Shown here piece after piece: positions 1 to 8,493 of a DNA stretch of 46,202 nt. Made by a program: the position numbers and the translations under genes. The stretch spans positions 1-46,202 of the forward strand of contig DWWU01000027.1 of the NCBI GenBank assembly GCA_019119555.1. Reading direction: 5' to 3'. This DNA comes from Candidatus Fusicatenibacter intestinigallinarum (lineage in GTDB: Bacteria > Bacillota > Clostridia > Lachnospirales > Lachnospiraceae). The notes beneath the pieces are model-generated. The model was not told the origin of the DNA. It saw nothing but the letters and a program-made list of their open reading frames with translations, and did not search any database. Each line of letters begins with the position of its first letter. Within the stretch, counting starts at the first letter, position 1.

Positions 1-135
1 CCTTTTACTGTTTTAAAGGATCTTTCGATCGTTTTGAATTAACTTTCAGAACTTTCGAGGATGTGTTTCACTGTTCAGTTATCAAGGTTCGCTCCGTTTT
101 TCAGGAGCCGTTCCTGCCTCAGCAGCAACTCCGTT
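1..135 (-). other. Probable leader of an rRNA operon lying beyond the left edge
   Basis: On the minus strand this stretch lies directly downstream of a strong promoter and reads toward position 1. It contains a segment like ACCTTGATAACTGAACAGTG, which resembles the conserved leader and spacer motifs found before rRNA genes in Firmicutes. No 16S sequence is reached before the window ends, so the rRNA identity is an inference. Confidence 0.5.
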
Positions 136-164
136 AGTTTATCATAAGGTTTTGTGCTTGTCAA
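136..164 (-). promoter_or_regulatory. Strong sigma-A promoter with UP-like A-tract, rrn type
   Basis: The minus strand has a -35 box TTGACA (159-164), a 17-bp spacer and a -10 box TAAACT (136-141). A run of A residues (about 166-175 on the complementary strand) sits directly upstream, as an UP element would. Transcription points out of the left edge. A perfect -35, exact spacing and the A-tract are typical of rRNA promoters. The rest of 165-455 shows no gene; the reading frames there look random. Confidence 0.6.
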
Positions 165-455
165 GAACTTTTTTTTACTTTTATCGACTTTTGTTCATCC
201 TCTTGATCTGGGATGTTCCGTGTCGATTCTTTTCTGTTCGTCAGATTTCGTTCTCCAGCGAACTTCTATATCCTATCACAGCCATTTTCTTCTGTCAAGC
301 CTGTTTTTTCCATTTTTTTCACTTTTTTCTAACAATCCAACAATATTACTGTCGGCAGGCCTTCCGTGCGTTCCGGTGGGTGCCGTGTGCCGCCCGCACA
401 CAGCAAATACAGATACCAGAACATCCGACCGGCTCGTTGCACGCGGAAACAAATT

Positions 456-800
456 TCAGACGTTCTCCGGCGACGTCCATCGTTTCATATTGCGCGCATG
501 CTTTTCCAGATATACCGCCTCAAACTCTTCCGGAGTGATGCCGTAACATAGAAGGATGTCATTGAAATACATCAGTGTATCGCACATTTCTTCTATAAAA
601 TGTTTTCGGGTCGCCGGATGATTCATGATTTCATCATCCCCCTGCTTCTTTATGACGTCTGCTGCCTCCCCTGCTTCTATGAACAGATAGAGCAGTTTGC
701 TTTTCGCAGTCTCAGGGCAAACAGGCGCCCACTTTCCTTTATACTGCTCCTGAAGTTCCTTCTGCAGCTCTATCAGTTTTTCAATATTCAATTCAGACAT
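456..800 (-). CDS. MazG-like nucleotide pyrophosphohydrolase
   Basis: This 114-residue protein carries the two acidic motifs of the all-alpha MazG/dUTPase-like fold: EAGEAAD followed by KK, and EEMCD followed by LMYFND. In this fold they bind Mg2+ and hydrolyse (d)NTPs to monophosphate and pyrophosphate. It is the single-domain size of the MazG-like family. The start at 800 follows a purine-rich site (AGGAAAGAG). A longer frame reaching 923 exists, but it runs through the repeat at 860-887 and radA and is rejected. It follows radA in the same direction and may be co-transcribed. Nucleotide preference cannot be read from sequence. Confidence 0.8.
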   Translation of the reverse strand: MSELNIEKLIELQKELQEQYKGKWAPVCPETAKSKLLYLFIEAGEAADVIKKQGDDEIMNHPATRKHFIEEMCDTLMYFNDILLCYGITPEEFEAVYLEKHARNMKRWTSPENV

Positions 801-859
801 TGTTTCTCTTTCCTTTTCGTATGTTATGAAGTCTCCCGGATAATCAATGGCCGCATTCC

Positions 860-887
860 GTAACCGGTCAGCCGGCTGAACGGTTGC
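860..887. repeat. Solo copy of the dispersed ~28-bp palindrome
   Basis: An imperfect palindrome beginning GTAACCGGTCAGCC and ending GGCTGAACGGTTGC. It belongs to the family found at 20149, 31573, 35738, 40451 and 43921 and inside the three long elements. It overlaps the 3' end of radA and supplies its last codons and TGA stop. No convincing target duplication flanks it. Confidence 0.75.
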
Positions 888-2256
888 TGCGAATCTGCTG
901 AATTGCTTCCAGAATGTTGTCAACCGGTATCAGACGGATGCCTTTTATTTCTTCTACCGATTTCATGCATACCCTGGGAAGCATCACCGAGGTAAAACCA
1001 AGCTTTTTGGCCTCCAGAGTTCTCTGTTCTGCCATACTGACTGCACGCACCTCCCCGCTGAGTCCCACTTCCCCGAAGACGACCATTCCGTCGTCAATCA
1101 CCAGATCCTTGTGACTGGAAACTACCGCCAGGGCGATCGCCAGATCAATGGCCGGTTCATTCATTTTAATACCACCGGCGATATTGACATAGGCATCACT
1201 GGCAGACAAATTAATTCTCGCACGCTTTTCCAGAACCGCCATCAGAAGATTCACCCTGTTGAAATCTGTCCCGGCGGCCGTTCTCCGGGGAATTCCGAAG
1301 TTGCTGTGACAGACCAGCGCCTGTACTTCGACGAGAATCGGGCGGGTTCCCTCCATCGAGCATGCGACAACGGAACCGGACGCTCCCTCCGGCTTTCCGT
1401 CAAGCATAAACTCCGACGGATTTTTCACCTCCGTCAGCCCCTGCGCCTGCATTTCAAACACTCCGATCTCATTGGTCGATCCAAAACGATTCTTTACTCC
1501 TCTCAGAATCCGATAGGATGCATGGCGGTCTCCCTCAAAGTATAAAACAGTATCTACCATATGTTCCAGTACCCGGGGACCTGCAACATTTCCGTCTTTC
1601 GTCACATGACCGACAATAAATACCGAAACGCCAAGCCCCTTTGCGATCTGCATCAGGACGTTGGTCGATTCCCTGACCTGAGAAACACTCCCCGGCGCGG
1701 AGCCAACTTCCTCACTGTACATTGTCTGAATCGAGTCGATCACCACGACCTCCGGTTTTTCTCTTTCAATCACTGTCCGGATGGTTTCGAGGCTGGTTTC
1801 GCAGAGCAGCCGCATCTTATCCGTAAATTCACCGATCCGTACCGCCCGCAGCTTGATCTGACGCAAAGACTCTTCTCCGGAAATATAGAGTACCGGAATT
1901 CCCTTTTCTGACAGCTTCCGGCATACCTGAAGAAGCAGCGTGGACTTACCGATTCCCGGATCTCCTCCCACCAGCGTCAGGGATCCCGGAACAATACCGC
2001 CCCCGAGGACACGGTCCAGTTCGCCGATTTCTGTGCTGACCCGCTCGTCTCTCTGTACGGAAATCTCGGAAAGCGCTACCGGTTTTGCATTGGAACTTCC
2101 CGCAGTTCCCGCCCTTCCTCTGCTCTCCGGCTTTGCCGCAACAGGTTCCTCCACAAAAGTGTTCCATTCCCGGCATCCGGGACACTGTCCCATCCACTTT
2201 GCAGATTCATAACCGCAGTTCTGACAGAAAAACACCATTTTCTTTGCTTTCGCCAT
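868..2256 (-). CDS. radA: DNA repair protein RadA (Sms)
   Basis: RadA is a RecA-like ATPase that promotes branch migration of recombination intermediates. The 462-residue product shows an N-terminal C4 zinc finger (C11, C14, C25, C28), Walker A GDPGIGKST at 98-106, the RadA signature KNRFG near 255 and a C-terminal Lon-protease-like domain. The start at 2256 follows GGGAGG four bases upstream. An in-frame ATG at 2319 is rejected because it would translate the terminator hairpin at 2276-2305. The last residues (SNRSAG) and the stop come from the dispersed palindrome at 860-887. clpC lies upstream, as in many Firmicutes. It probably depends on readthrough of that terminator or on its own weak promoter. 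Confidence 0.95.
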   Translation of the reverse strand: MAKAKKMVFFCQNCGYESAKWMGQCPGCREWNTFVEEPVAAKPESRGRAGTAGSSNAKPVALSEISVQRDERVSTEIGELDRVLGGGIVPGSLTLVGGDPGIGKSTLLLQVCRKLSEKGIPVLYISGEESLRQIKLRAVRIGEFTDKMRLLCETSLETIRTVIEREKPEVVVIDSIQTMYSEEVGSAPGSVSQVRESTNVLMQIAKGLGVSVFIVGHVTKDGNVAGPRVLEHMVDTVLYFEGDRHASYRILRGVKNRFGSTNEIGVFEMQAQGLTEVKNPSEFMLDGKPEGASGSVVACSMEGTRPILVEVQALVCHSNFGIPRRTAAGTDFNRVNLLMAVLEKRARINLSASDAYVNIAGGIKMNEPAIDLAIALAVVSSHKDLVIDDGMVVFGEVGLSGEVRAVSMAEQRTLEAKKLGFTSVMLPRVCMKSVEEIKGIRLIPVDNILEAIQQIRSNRSAG

Positions 2257-2275
2257 ACTACCTCCCTGAATGTAT

Positions 2276-2305
2276 AAAAAGCCGCTGCCCGGTATCGGCA
2301 GCGGC
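2276..2305 (-). terminator. Rho-independent terminator between the small clostridial gene and radA
   Basis: On the minus strand a 9-bp GC-rich stem (GCCGCTGCC / GGCAGCGGC, 2281-2305) with a 7-nt loop is followed by TTTTT. It lies between the stop at 2357 and the radA start at 2256, so it would uncouple radA from the clpC transcript or attenuate it. Confidence 0.8.
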
Positions 2306-2356
2306 TCTTCCTTTACCATTTTTCTTTTTCACTTCGTATACGTGTTGCGCGTGGTT

Positions 2357-2773
2357 TCAGTCTACACGGACAATTTCGACCTTTATCTGCTCAGCCTGCT
2401 CCAGTTCGACACTGAAAGAAAGTTTTCCTCCAAGATTCGTCGTCATATGTCCCACATTCACTCCGTCCAGGATCACCTTATACTCTGTCTCGGCCTCCAG
2501 CTCCACTGTAATCTGTGCATCTTCCGGTCCTTCTACCGTAAATGTCATTCCACCGTCAAACATCACCAGGTCAGTTACTGCCGTTCCCGGAACGGATTCG
2601 TAAACAAAAGCCCCGTTCCTCTCAAGTCTGGTGATCTCCCGGAATGTCTTTACCTTGTAAAGATCTCCTTTGTGCTCAAAATCAGACAATTTGGATTTCT
2701 GATCCAGTTCATAATTTCCAAAGCTGATTCCGCCATCTGCTTCCGTACGGATTAGTTCTTTAATTACTGACAT
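2357..2773 (-). CDS. Conserved small clostridial protein (often labelled 'endosialidase')
   Basis: This 138-residue soluble protein has no signal peptide or membrane segment. It is largely beta-strand-like in pattern, with segments such as FTVEGPEDAQITVELE and NLGGKLSFSVELE. Close relatives in Lachnospiraceae are, from memory, annotated 'endosialidase', but I see no sialidase Asp-box or catalytic motif, so that name should not be read as a function. The start at 2773 follows GGGAGG with 9-base spacing. It lies 68 bp after clpC, on the same strand. A 14-bp palindrome (TATCATAAATGATA, 2808-2821) in the gap may hold a weak promoter. Function unknown. Confidence 0.75.
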   Translation of the reverse strand: MSVIKELIRTEADGGISFGNYELDQKSKLSDFEHKGDLYKVKTFREITRLERNGAFVYESVPGTAVTDLVMFDGGMTFTVEGPEDAQITVELEAETEYKVILDGVNVGHMTTNLGGKLSFSVELEQAEQIKVEIVRVD

Positions 2774-2841
2774 TTGAAATGTCCTCCCGGTATTGTCTTT
2801 TGTTTTATATCATAAATGATAGCATAATTTCTCTGATTTTT

Positions 2842-5298
2842 CTAGTCGCACACTGAAAATTTAATTTCTTTTTTACGAATTCCCACCGCAACTGTATCGC
2901 CTTTTTTAATGGTTCCCGCAAGAATCGCCTCTGCCAGAGGATCCTCCAGCTGACTCTGAATCGCGCGCTTCAGCGGACGGGCTCCGTACTTGCTGTCATA
3001 GCTGGTATCTACCAGATGCTCCTTCACGGCATCGCGGATTTTCAGTTCAATCTCCATCTGATTTCTGCATCGTCCCACAAGATCCTTCAGCAGAATTCCA
3101 ATAATTTTCTTCATGTCCTGCTTGGTGAGCTGATGGAAGACAATCGTCTCGTCGATTCTGTTCAGGAATTCAGGCTTGAACATCCGGCGTACTTCCTCCA
3201 TTACCTGGCCCTTCATATATTCATAATCCTTCTTCTCGTCCTCCTCCGACAGGAATCCGAGGCGTTTCGGCTCTATGATTGACTGAGCGCCGGCATTGGA
3301 CGTCATGATAATACAGGTTTCCTTGAAATCAACTTTCCGGCCCTGCGCGTCTGTAATATGACCATCGTCCAGCACCTGGAGAAGAATGTTAAACACATCC
3401 GGATGGGCTTTCTCAATCTCATCAAACAGAATCACACTGTATGGATTCCGGCGCACTTTCTCAGACAGCTGTCCGCCTTCCTCGTATCCCACATAGCCCG
3501 GCGGTGAACCGATCATTTTTGAGACGCTGTGTTTCTCCATATATTCCGACATATCGACGCGAATCATTGCCTGTTCCGTTCCAAAAACCGCCTCCGCCAG
3601 AGCTTTTGACAATTCTGTCTTCCCGACTCCGGTAGGCCCCAGAAACAGAAACGATCCAATCGGACGGTTCGGATCCTTCAGCCCTACTCTGCCCCGGCGG
3701 ATCGCACGGGCCACCGCGCGGACGGCTTCCTCCTGACCAACCACCCGTTTATGGAGAACCTGCTCCAGTTTCGCGAGGCGTTTGGATTCTTCCTCCGCCA
3801 GCTTCTGTACCGGAATCTTTGTCCACGCGGAGACTGTGGACGCAATATCCTCTTCCGTCACCGTGAGTTTTCTGCTTCTGCACCGCTTCTCAAAACGTTC
3901 CCGGGCACTTTTCATTTTTTTCTCAGTTTCCGCCTGCTCTTCCTGGAGCTGGCGGGCTTTGTCAAAATCTCCGTTTTTAATCGCCTGTTCTTTTTCTGCC
4001 AGCAGCGCTTTATGCTTCCTCTCATTTTCCTCCAGCGCTTCCGGAACCTTGAATCCACCGAGCTGTACTCGGGACGCAGTCTCATCCATCAGATCAATGG
4101 CCTTGTCCGGGAGAAAACGGTCATGGATATAGCGGGTGCTCATCTTCACAGCTGCATCAAGCGCAGCATCCGTGATTTCCACACCGTGATGACGCTCGTA
4201 ATACGGACGGACTCCCTCCAGAATTTCTTTTGCCTGCTCCTCCGTTGGTTCTTCCACAGTCACCGGCTGGAAACGCCGCTCCAGGGCGGCATCCTTCTCA
4301 ATATATTTTCTGTATTCTTCCAGCGTGGTGGCCCCAATCAGCTGAATCTCACCTCTGGACAGCGACGGCTTCAGAATATTGGACGCATCCAGCGCCCCTT
4401 CCGCTCCGCCTGCTCCGATGATCGTATGGAGTTCATCGATAAACAGCAGAACATTTCTGTTTTCCATCACCTCTCGGACCACATTTTTAATCCGCTCCTC
4501 GAATTCTCCACGATATTTGCTTCCCGCAACCATCCCGGACAAATCGAGCACGACAACCCGCTTGTCTTTGATCGTATCCGGCACCACTCCCTGCACAATT
4601 CTCTGGGCGAGTCCTTCCACAATCGCCGTTTTTCCCACGCCTGGCTCTCCCACAAGACATGGATTGTTTTTTGTTCTTCGGCTGAGGATCTGAATCACCC
4701 TGTCAATCTCCGCCTGACGGCCGATCACCGGATCCAGTTTCCCCTGTTTCGCCATCTCATTGAGATTTCTGCTGTACTGATCCAGCGTAGGAGTGGCTGA
4801 ACTTTCATTTCCTTTCGGCGTTCCGATCTTTGCCTGAATCTCTTCTTTCGTCATACTGCCCGCTTCTCCCAGCGCATTCAGCAGAGAAGAAAACAGTTTC
4901 TGAATATTGACTCCCATTGTATAGAGCAGACGGGTTGCAACGCAGTCGGATTCCTTCAGCATGGCGAGCAGGATATGCTCCGTTCCCACCTGGCTGCTTT
5001 TCAGCCGCGCCGCCTCGTTCTGTGCATTTTCCAGCATCCTGCGGGCTCTCGGCGTAAATCCCGGCGCAGACGCAACCGAGGTATTCCCGCTTGGGGCAAT
5101 CAGCCGGTCAATCAGAGAAAGCAGACGATCCTGCTCCACACCGAATTCTCCCAGGAGGATTCCTGCGGTTCCTTCCGGTTCCATCAGCAGCCCCAGGAGA
5201 AGATGTTCTGTTCCTATATAGCTGTGCTGACAGCGTTTTGCCGTCTTTTCAGCCATCGTCAGGGCGTTTTGCGCCTGGACGGTATATTTTTCCTGCAT
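2842..5298 (-). CDS. clpC: ClpC-type AAA+ ATPase, unfoldase of the Clp protease
   Basis: This 818-residue Hsp100 protein unfolds substrates and feeds them to ClpP. Two Clp N-terminal repeats occupy roughly residues 3-145. The first AAA+ module has Walker A GEPGVGKT at 217-224, a coiled linker lies at about 400-480, and a second AAA+ module with GPTGVGKTE sits near 550. Length and order match ClpC. The start at 5298 follows AGGAG. The gene directly upstream is a GntR/YtrA-type regulator, 14 bp away. The usual Firmicute partners ctsR, mcsA and mcsB are absent, so adaptor use and heat-shock control may differ from Bacillus. Confidence 0.95.
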   Translation of the reverse strand: MQEKYTVQAQNALTMAEKTAKRCQHSYIGTEHLLLGLLMEPEGTAGILLGEFGVEQDRLLSLIDRLIAPSGNTSVASAPGFTPRARRMLENAQNEAARLKSSQVGTEHILLAMLKESDCVATRLLYTMGVNIQKLFSSLLNALGEAGSMTKEEIQAKIGTPKGNESSATPTLDQYSRNLNEMAKQGKLDPVIGRQAEIDRVIQILSRRTKNNPCLVGEPGVGKTAIVEGLAQRIVQGVVPDTIKDKRVVVLDLSGMVAGSKYRGEFEERIKNVVREVMENRNVLLFIDELHTIIGAGGAEGALDASNILKPSLSRGEIQLIGATTLEEYRKYIEKDAALERRFQPVTVEEPTEEQAKEILEGVRPYYERHHGVEITDAALDAAVKMSTRYIHDRFLPDKAIDLMDETASRVQLGGFKVPEALEENERKHKALLAEKEQAIKNGDFDKARQLQEEQAETEKKMKSARERFEKRCRSRKLTVTEEDIASTVSAWTKIPVQKLAEEESKRLAKLEQVLHKRVVGQEEAVRAVARAIRRGRVGLKDPNRPIGSFLFLGPTGVGKTELSKALAEAVFGTEQAMIRVDMSEYMEKHSVSKMIGSPPGYVGYEEGGQLSEKVRRNPYSVILFDEIEKAHPDVFNILLQVLDDGHITDAQGRKVDFKETCIIMTSNAGAQSIIEPKRLGFLSEEDEKKDYEYMKGQVMEEVRRMFKPEFLNRIDETIVFHQLTKQDMKKIIGILLKDLVGRCRNQMEIELKIRDAVKEHLVDTSYDSKYGARPLKRAIQSQLEDPLAEAILAGTIKKGDTVAVGIRKKEIKFSVCD

Positions 5299-5312
5299 AA
5301 ATGTTGTCTCCT

Positions 5313-5693
5313 TTATTCTTCGTATTCGCTGTAAATCTGTTCCACCATCTGGTGCACTTCTTCCTTTGACACATTTTTACAGACAGCTTTGGCAAGAATG
5401 ACCCGCAGTTCCTCCTGCAGCTCCTCCATTGCATACAGCTTGTCGGCATTGATCCTGACGACCGCTCCCCGGCGGCGGTCAATACACAAAAGCCCTTCCT
5501 GCCGGAGGACACTGTACGCTTTATTTACCGTATGCATGTTGATTCCGATTGTTTCCGCCATCTGGCGCACTGAAGGCAGAGTATCCCCTTCCTGCAGCTG
5601 TGAAGTTGCAATTCCCAGGATAATCTGGTTTCGAAGCTGTATGTAGATTGCCTCGTCACTGTTAAAATCAATCTGAATCAATTCACAATACAT
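5313..5693 (-). CDS. GntR-family (YtrA-type) transcriptional regulator
   Basis: This 126-residue protein has an N-terminal winged helix-turn-helix (about residues 10-78) with the GntR core pattern YIQLRNQI, LPSVRQMAETIGIN and NKAYSVLRQEGLL. Only a short C-terminal tail follows, as in the YtrA subfamily, which usually autoregulates its operon. The start at 5693 is preceded by GAGAGG. It is the first gene before clpC and is probably co-transcribed with it. A dyad overlapping the promoter (5717-5735) is a good candidate operator. The effector is unknown; YtrA-type regulators are often linked to envelope stress and ABC transporters, so linkage to clpC is noteworthy. Confidence 0.85.
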   Translation of the reverse strand: MYCELIQIDFNSDEAIYIQLRNQIILGIATSQLQEGDTLPSVRQMAETIGINMHTVNKAYSVLRQEGLLCIDRRRGAVVRINADKLYAMEELQEELRVILAKAVCKNVSKEEVHQMVEQIYSEYEE

Positions 5694-5716
5694 AGTGGTT
5701 GCCTCTCTTTGCTTTT

Positions 5717-5756
5717 GTTATAGTGACAGTGTAACACCGATTGACAATTCTGTCAA
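5717..5756 (-). promoter_or_regulatory. Promoter and candidate GntR operator of the gntR-clpC operon
   Basis: On the minus strand, -35 TTGACA (5751-5756), a 17-bp spacer and -10 TACACT (5728-5733). The -10 lies inside an imperfect dyad, GTTATAGTGACAGTGTAAC (5717-5735), with the GT...AC edges typical of GntR sites. The -35 lies inside a second perfect repeat, TTGACA-N4-TGTCAA (5741-5756). Occupancy of either would block the polymerase, which fits autorepression. Confidence 0.6.
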
Positions 5757-5817
5757 TTATCATGTAGATGCCGAAAAATGGTTTGCAGCCATTCTGCATA
5801 GCTGAACGGTTCACAAG

Positions 5818-5878
5818 GGTGTTAAGAGGGACCGGCGCCGTACAGCTCCGCTGCACAGCGCCGGTCCCTCTTAACACC
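5818..5878. terminator. Perfect 21-bp stem-loop after the beta-mannosidase gene
   Basis: A perfect 21-bp inverted repeat (5818-5838 with 5858-5878) surrounds a 19-nt loop. It lies 53 bp past the stop of the mannosidase gene and upstream of the gntR promoter. There is no T-run on either side, so it is not a textbook intrinsic terminator, though it may stop transcription or protect the mRNA 3' end. A degenerate half of the dispersed repeat (GCTGAACGGTTCAC) lies beside it at about 5801-5814. Confidence 0.55.
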
Positions 5879-5931
5879 TGTCCGGTACATATATATTTCC
5901 GTGTATTTTCCATTATAATCCACGTACGCAT

Positions 5932-8478
5932 TTACCTGATATCATAGACGCTGCGGACCTTCAATCCTGTTGGATTTCCTCTGACAATACGGATTCTTCG
6001 CTCACCACCGTTCATGTCAAAGTAATTGTCCTCGAGCAGCATATCGTCGTCTTCATTAATAATCTCGATACTCCGCGCATAAGCGCTGGCTGTAACAACA
6101 AGCTCATTCCCCTCTGCCCGCACACGCATCTTTGGATCATGGAAGCGGAAATGTTTTGGCGCACAGAACATTACGCTGCCGCCGGAAATCACCTTTCCCT
6201 CCGTCTCCATCTCATAGCTGACATAGTTGGAATACAACTCCGCGTCTTCCATGTCCTCTTTGGAAAGCCATCTGGAACTGAGTGCGGGAACCGTCAGGCT
6301 CACACTGCCCTCCCGCAGAATTTCCCCATCCGCATTTCGAAGAGCGTAACGCACCGTTACCTCCTGATCGCTCATCGTCTCATTGGCCACGTTCAGATGA
6401 ATCGATTTCCGGACATGATACGGCTCAGCATTCGGATTCGTGTCCTGAGTCAGAATTCCTTCTTCCGCACAGGACAGCATCAGCGGCGCAAAGAAACGTT
6501 TTGCGTAATAATGAAGCGCCTTCCACCGGCCGCAGTAATCAATGGACGACCAGCTCGCCACCGGCCAGCAGTCATTCAGCTGCCAGATCACTGTACCCAT
6601 ACAGCGGCCCCGGTTTCTCCGGAAATGTTCCACACCATAGCGGATCGCCTCCGCCTGAAGCAGCTGAGATGCATAAAGAACCGTGTCAAAACTGGTGGGA
6701 TACAGAAACGTCTGCTCCATATAATTCATAATTTTCCCGTTGGCCGTCTTGTTCCGCTGATGTTTTTCCATCACGTAAGAGAAAATATTCCGATCCTCCG
6801 GCTCCGTAAACGTCTCGCAGGTTTTCAGCGACGGAAACGACTGGAATCCAAATTCCGAAAGGTAACGAAAATAGAATTTCCGGTACTCTGTGATCGGTTT
6901 GTCCCCGTGCCATACATCCCAGTAATGAACATCTCCCCTGGATTCTCCATTGGGATCGTCAAAAGCGCCGCCGGAAGAAGGGCTCGCCGGCCAGTAAAAC
7001 GTATTGGGATCATAGATCTCCAGAATCTTTGGTATGATATATTCATACATCTTGACATAATCGCTCTTCTCTCTGTGGCGGGTCACCCATCTTCCCTGGT
7101 CCACAAACATTTCCATCTCATTATTCCCGCACCACAGACCCAGAGACGCATGATGGCGGATTCTCTTAATGTTGTCGATCAGTTCCTGACGAATATTTGC
7201 CTCGAATTCCGGCGTCAGATCATAAACCGCACAGGCAAACATAAAATCCTCCCAGACGATCAGCCCCAGCTCATCGCAGGCGTCCCAGAAAGCATCATAG
7301 GGATAATTTCCTCCGCCCCACACGCGGATACAGTTAAAATTGGCATCTCTGGCCTGCTTCAAAAGTTCATAGGTCCGTTCCGCGGTAACGCGCCCAAGCA
7401 GATTGTCTTCTGGTATATAATCCGCTCCCATCGCGAAAATGCGGACTCCGTTTACTTCGTGGGCAAACTGCTCCCCATACGCGTCCTTTTCAATATGCAT
7501 GGTCATTGTCCGAAGACCAATGCGCTTTTCCCATACATCCACCAGCTCTTCCCCTGACGGAGTCTTTCTCAGAAGCTCTGCGCGGATACGGTAAAGCGGC
7601 TGCTTTCCATAGCCGTTGGGCCACCAAAGCTGCGGCTTTTCCACTGTAATCCGGGAAGGACTTCCATCATATACACGGCAGACTCCATCCGGGTCCACGA
7701 CGGTAATCCGATAATCATATTCAGAATTTTCGTCAGACGCGGCAGACAGCCAGGAACCATCCGCGGCAGATACCACCTGCCCCCCCACCGTCTGATACCG
7801 ATTTTCTCCCTCCAGGCGAAACGTCCTCCCTGTAACCGCTTCCTCCAGGTCGATTTGAAACTCCAGGTCCACGCTTCCGCTCTGATGATGCTGTGTTATG
7901 TAAACACTGTCAAACCTCGCTCCGGAAAACGCAAGCAAACTCACATTCCTCCAGATTCCCGCATCCGGGAGACGCGGCCCCCAGTCCCATCCAAACATAC
8001 AGTGGGCTTTTCGGAGATACGGAAAACCCTTCATCGCGTCAGAGCTTCCTTCGATCGGACATTTTCCGTAGGCCGCTTTGATAAACCCCGTGGGGGAATA
8101 CAATACTACGCGCAGCTCATTGTCTTCCGCCTTCAGATACTCTTTCACCGAAAACTCAAACGTCCGGTGCATGTTTTCCGTGTGTCCGAGCGCCACTCCA
8201 TTCAGCACAAGATCGGCGATCGTATCGATGCCTTCAAAACGAAGGAGAACCTTTTCCTCCCGCAGATACTCCTCCGGTACTGAAAAGTGGGTGACATACT
8301 CAAAATCATCTTTGATAATTTCCAGGGCCCTCCATTCATTGTCCCGGTAATACGGATCTTCCATTCGTCCATTTGCCAGAAGATCGCCGTAGACACTCCC
8401 CGGCACCCTGGCAGGAAGCCAGTCGCCGGAACCGCGGCGGGACATTTTCCAGTCTCTGGGCAGTAGTTGGTGTTTCAT
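5932..8478 (-). CDS. GH2 beta-mannosidase, cytoplasmic
   Basis: This 848-residue glycoside hydrolase family 2 enzyme releases terminal beta-D-mannose. It has an N-terminal sugar-binding domain, an immunoglobulin-like domain and a TIM barrel. The acid/base is probably the glutamate in WCGNNEME (about E454) and the nucleophile the one in SEFGFQS (about E542), the arrangement typical of mannosidase-type GH2. WGGGNYPYDAFWDACDELG is also characteristic. No signal peptide is present, so it would act on imported saccharides. The start at 8478 has GAGG 8 bases upstream; the ATG two codons earlier is too close to it. It is the last gene of the long catabolic set, 15 bp after the cdaR-like gene. Confidence 0.88.
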   Translation of the reverse strand: MKHQLLPRDWKMSRRGSGDWLPARVPGSVYGDLLANGRMEDPYYRDNEWRALEIIKDDFEYVTHFSVPEEYLREEKVLLRFEGIDTIADLVLNGVALGHTENMHRTFEFSVKEYLKAEDNELRVVLYSPTGFIKAAYGKCPIEGSSDAMKGFPYLRKAHCMFGWDWGPRLPDAGIWRNVSLLAFSGARFDSVYITQHHQSGSVDLEFQIDLEEAVTGRTFRLEGENRYQTVGGQVVSAADGSWLSAASDENSEYDYRITVVDPDGVCRVYDGSPSRITVEKPQLWWPNGYGKQPLYRIRAELLRKTPSGEELVDVWEKRIGLRTMTMHIEKDAYGEQFAHEVNGVRIFAMGADYIPEDNLLGRVTAERTYELLKQARDANFNCIRVWGGGNYPYDAFWDACDELGLIVWEDFMFACAVYDLTPEFEANIRQELIDNIKRIRHHASLGLWCGNNEMEMFVDQGRWVTRHREKSDYVKMYEYIIPKILEIYDPNTFYWPASPSSGGAFDDPNGESRGDVHYWDVWHGDKPITEYRKFYFRYLSEFGFQSFPSLKTCETFTEPEDRNIFSYVMEKHQRNKTANGKIMNYMEQTFLYPTSFDTVLYASQLLQAEAIRYGVEHFRRNRGRCMGTVIWQLNDCWPVASWSSIDYCGRWKALHYYAKRFFAPLMLSCAEEGILTQDTNPNAEPYHVRKSIHLNVANETMSDQEVTVRYALRNADGEILREGSVSLTVPALSSRWLSKEDMEDAELYSNYVSYEMETEGKVISGGSVMFCAPKHFRFHDPKMRVRAEGNELVVTASAYARSIEIINEDDDMLLEDNYFDMNGGERRIRIVRGNPTGLKVRSVYDIR

Positions 8479-8493
8479 GTCCATTTCCTCTTT

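Noticed and set aside
801..923. Longer start for the MazG-like gene at 923
   Set aside because: The extension overlaps radA and the palindrome, with residues not like the family; 800 gives the normal length.
2257..2319. Upstream start for radA at 2319
   Set aside because: It would translate the terminator hairpin; the ATG at 2256 has GGGAGG directly upstream and matches the family N-terminus.
2357..2773. Endosialidase function for the small clostridial protein
   Set aside because: No sialidase or phage-tail motif is visible; the label seems a propagated annotation.
5683..5931. 82-residue minus-strand frame between gntR and the mannosidase gene
   Set aside because: It crosses the perfect hairpin and the gntR promoter and has no domain-like content.
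6139..7557. A 472-residue plus-strand open frame opposite the beta-mannosidase gene
   Set aside because: It lacks recognisable domains and is a shadow of the well-supported minus-strand gene. Similar long antisense frames at 37557-38765, 34138-35613 and 25006-26262 were rejected for the same reason.
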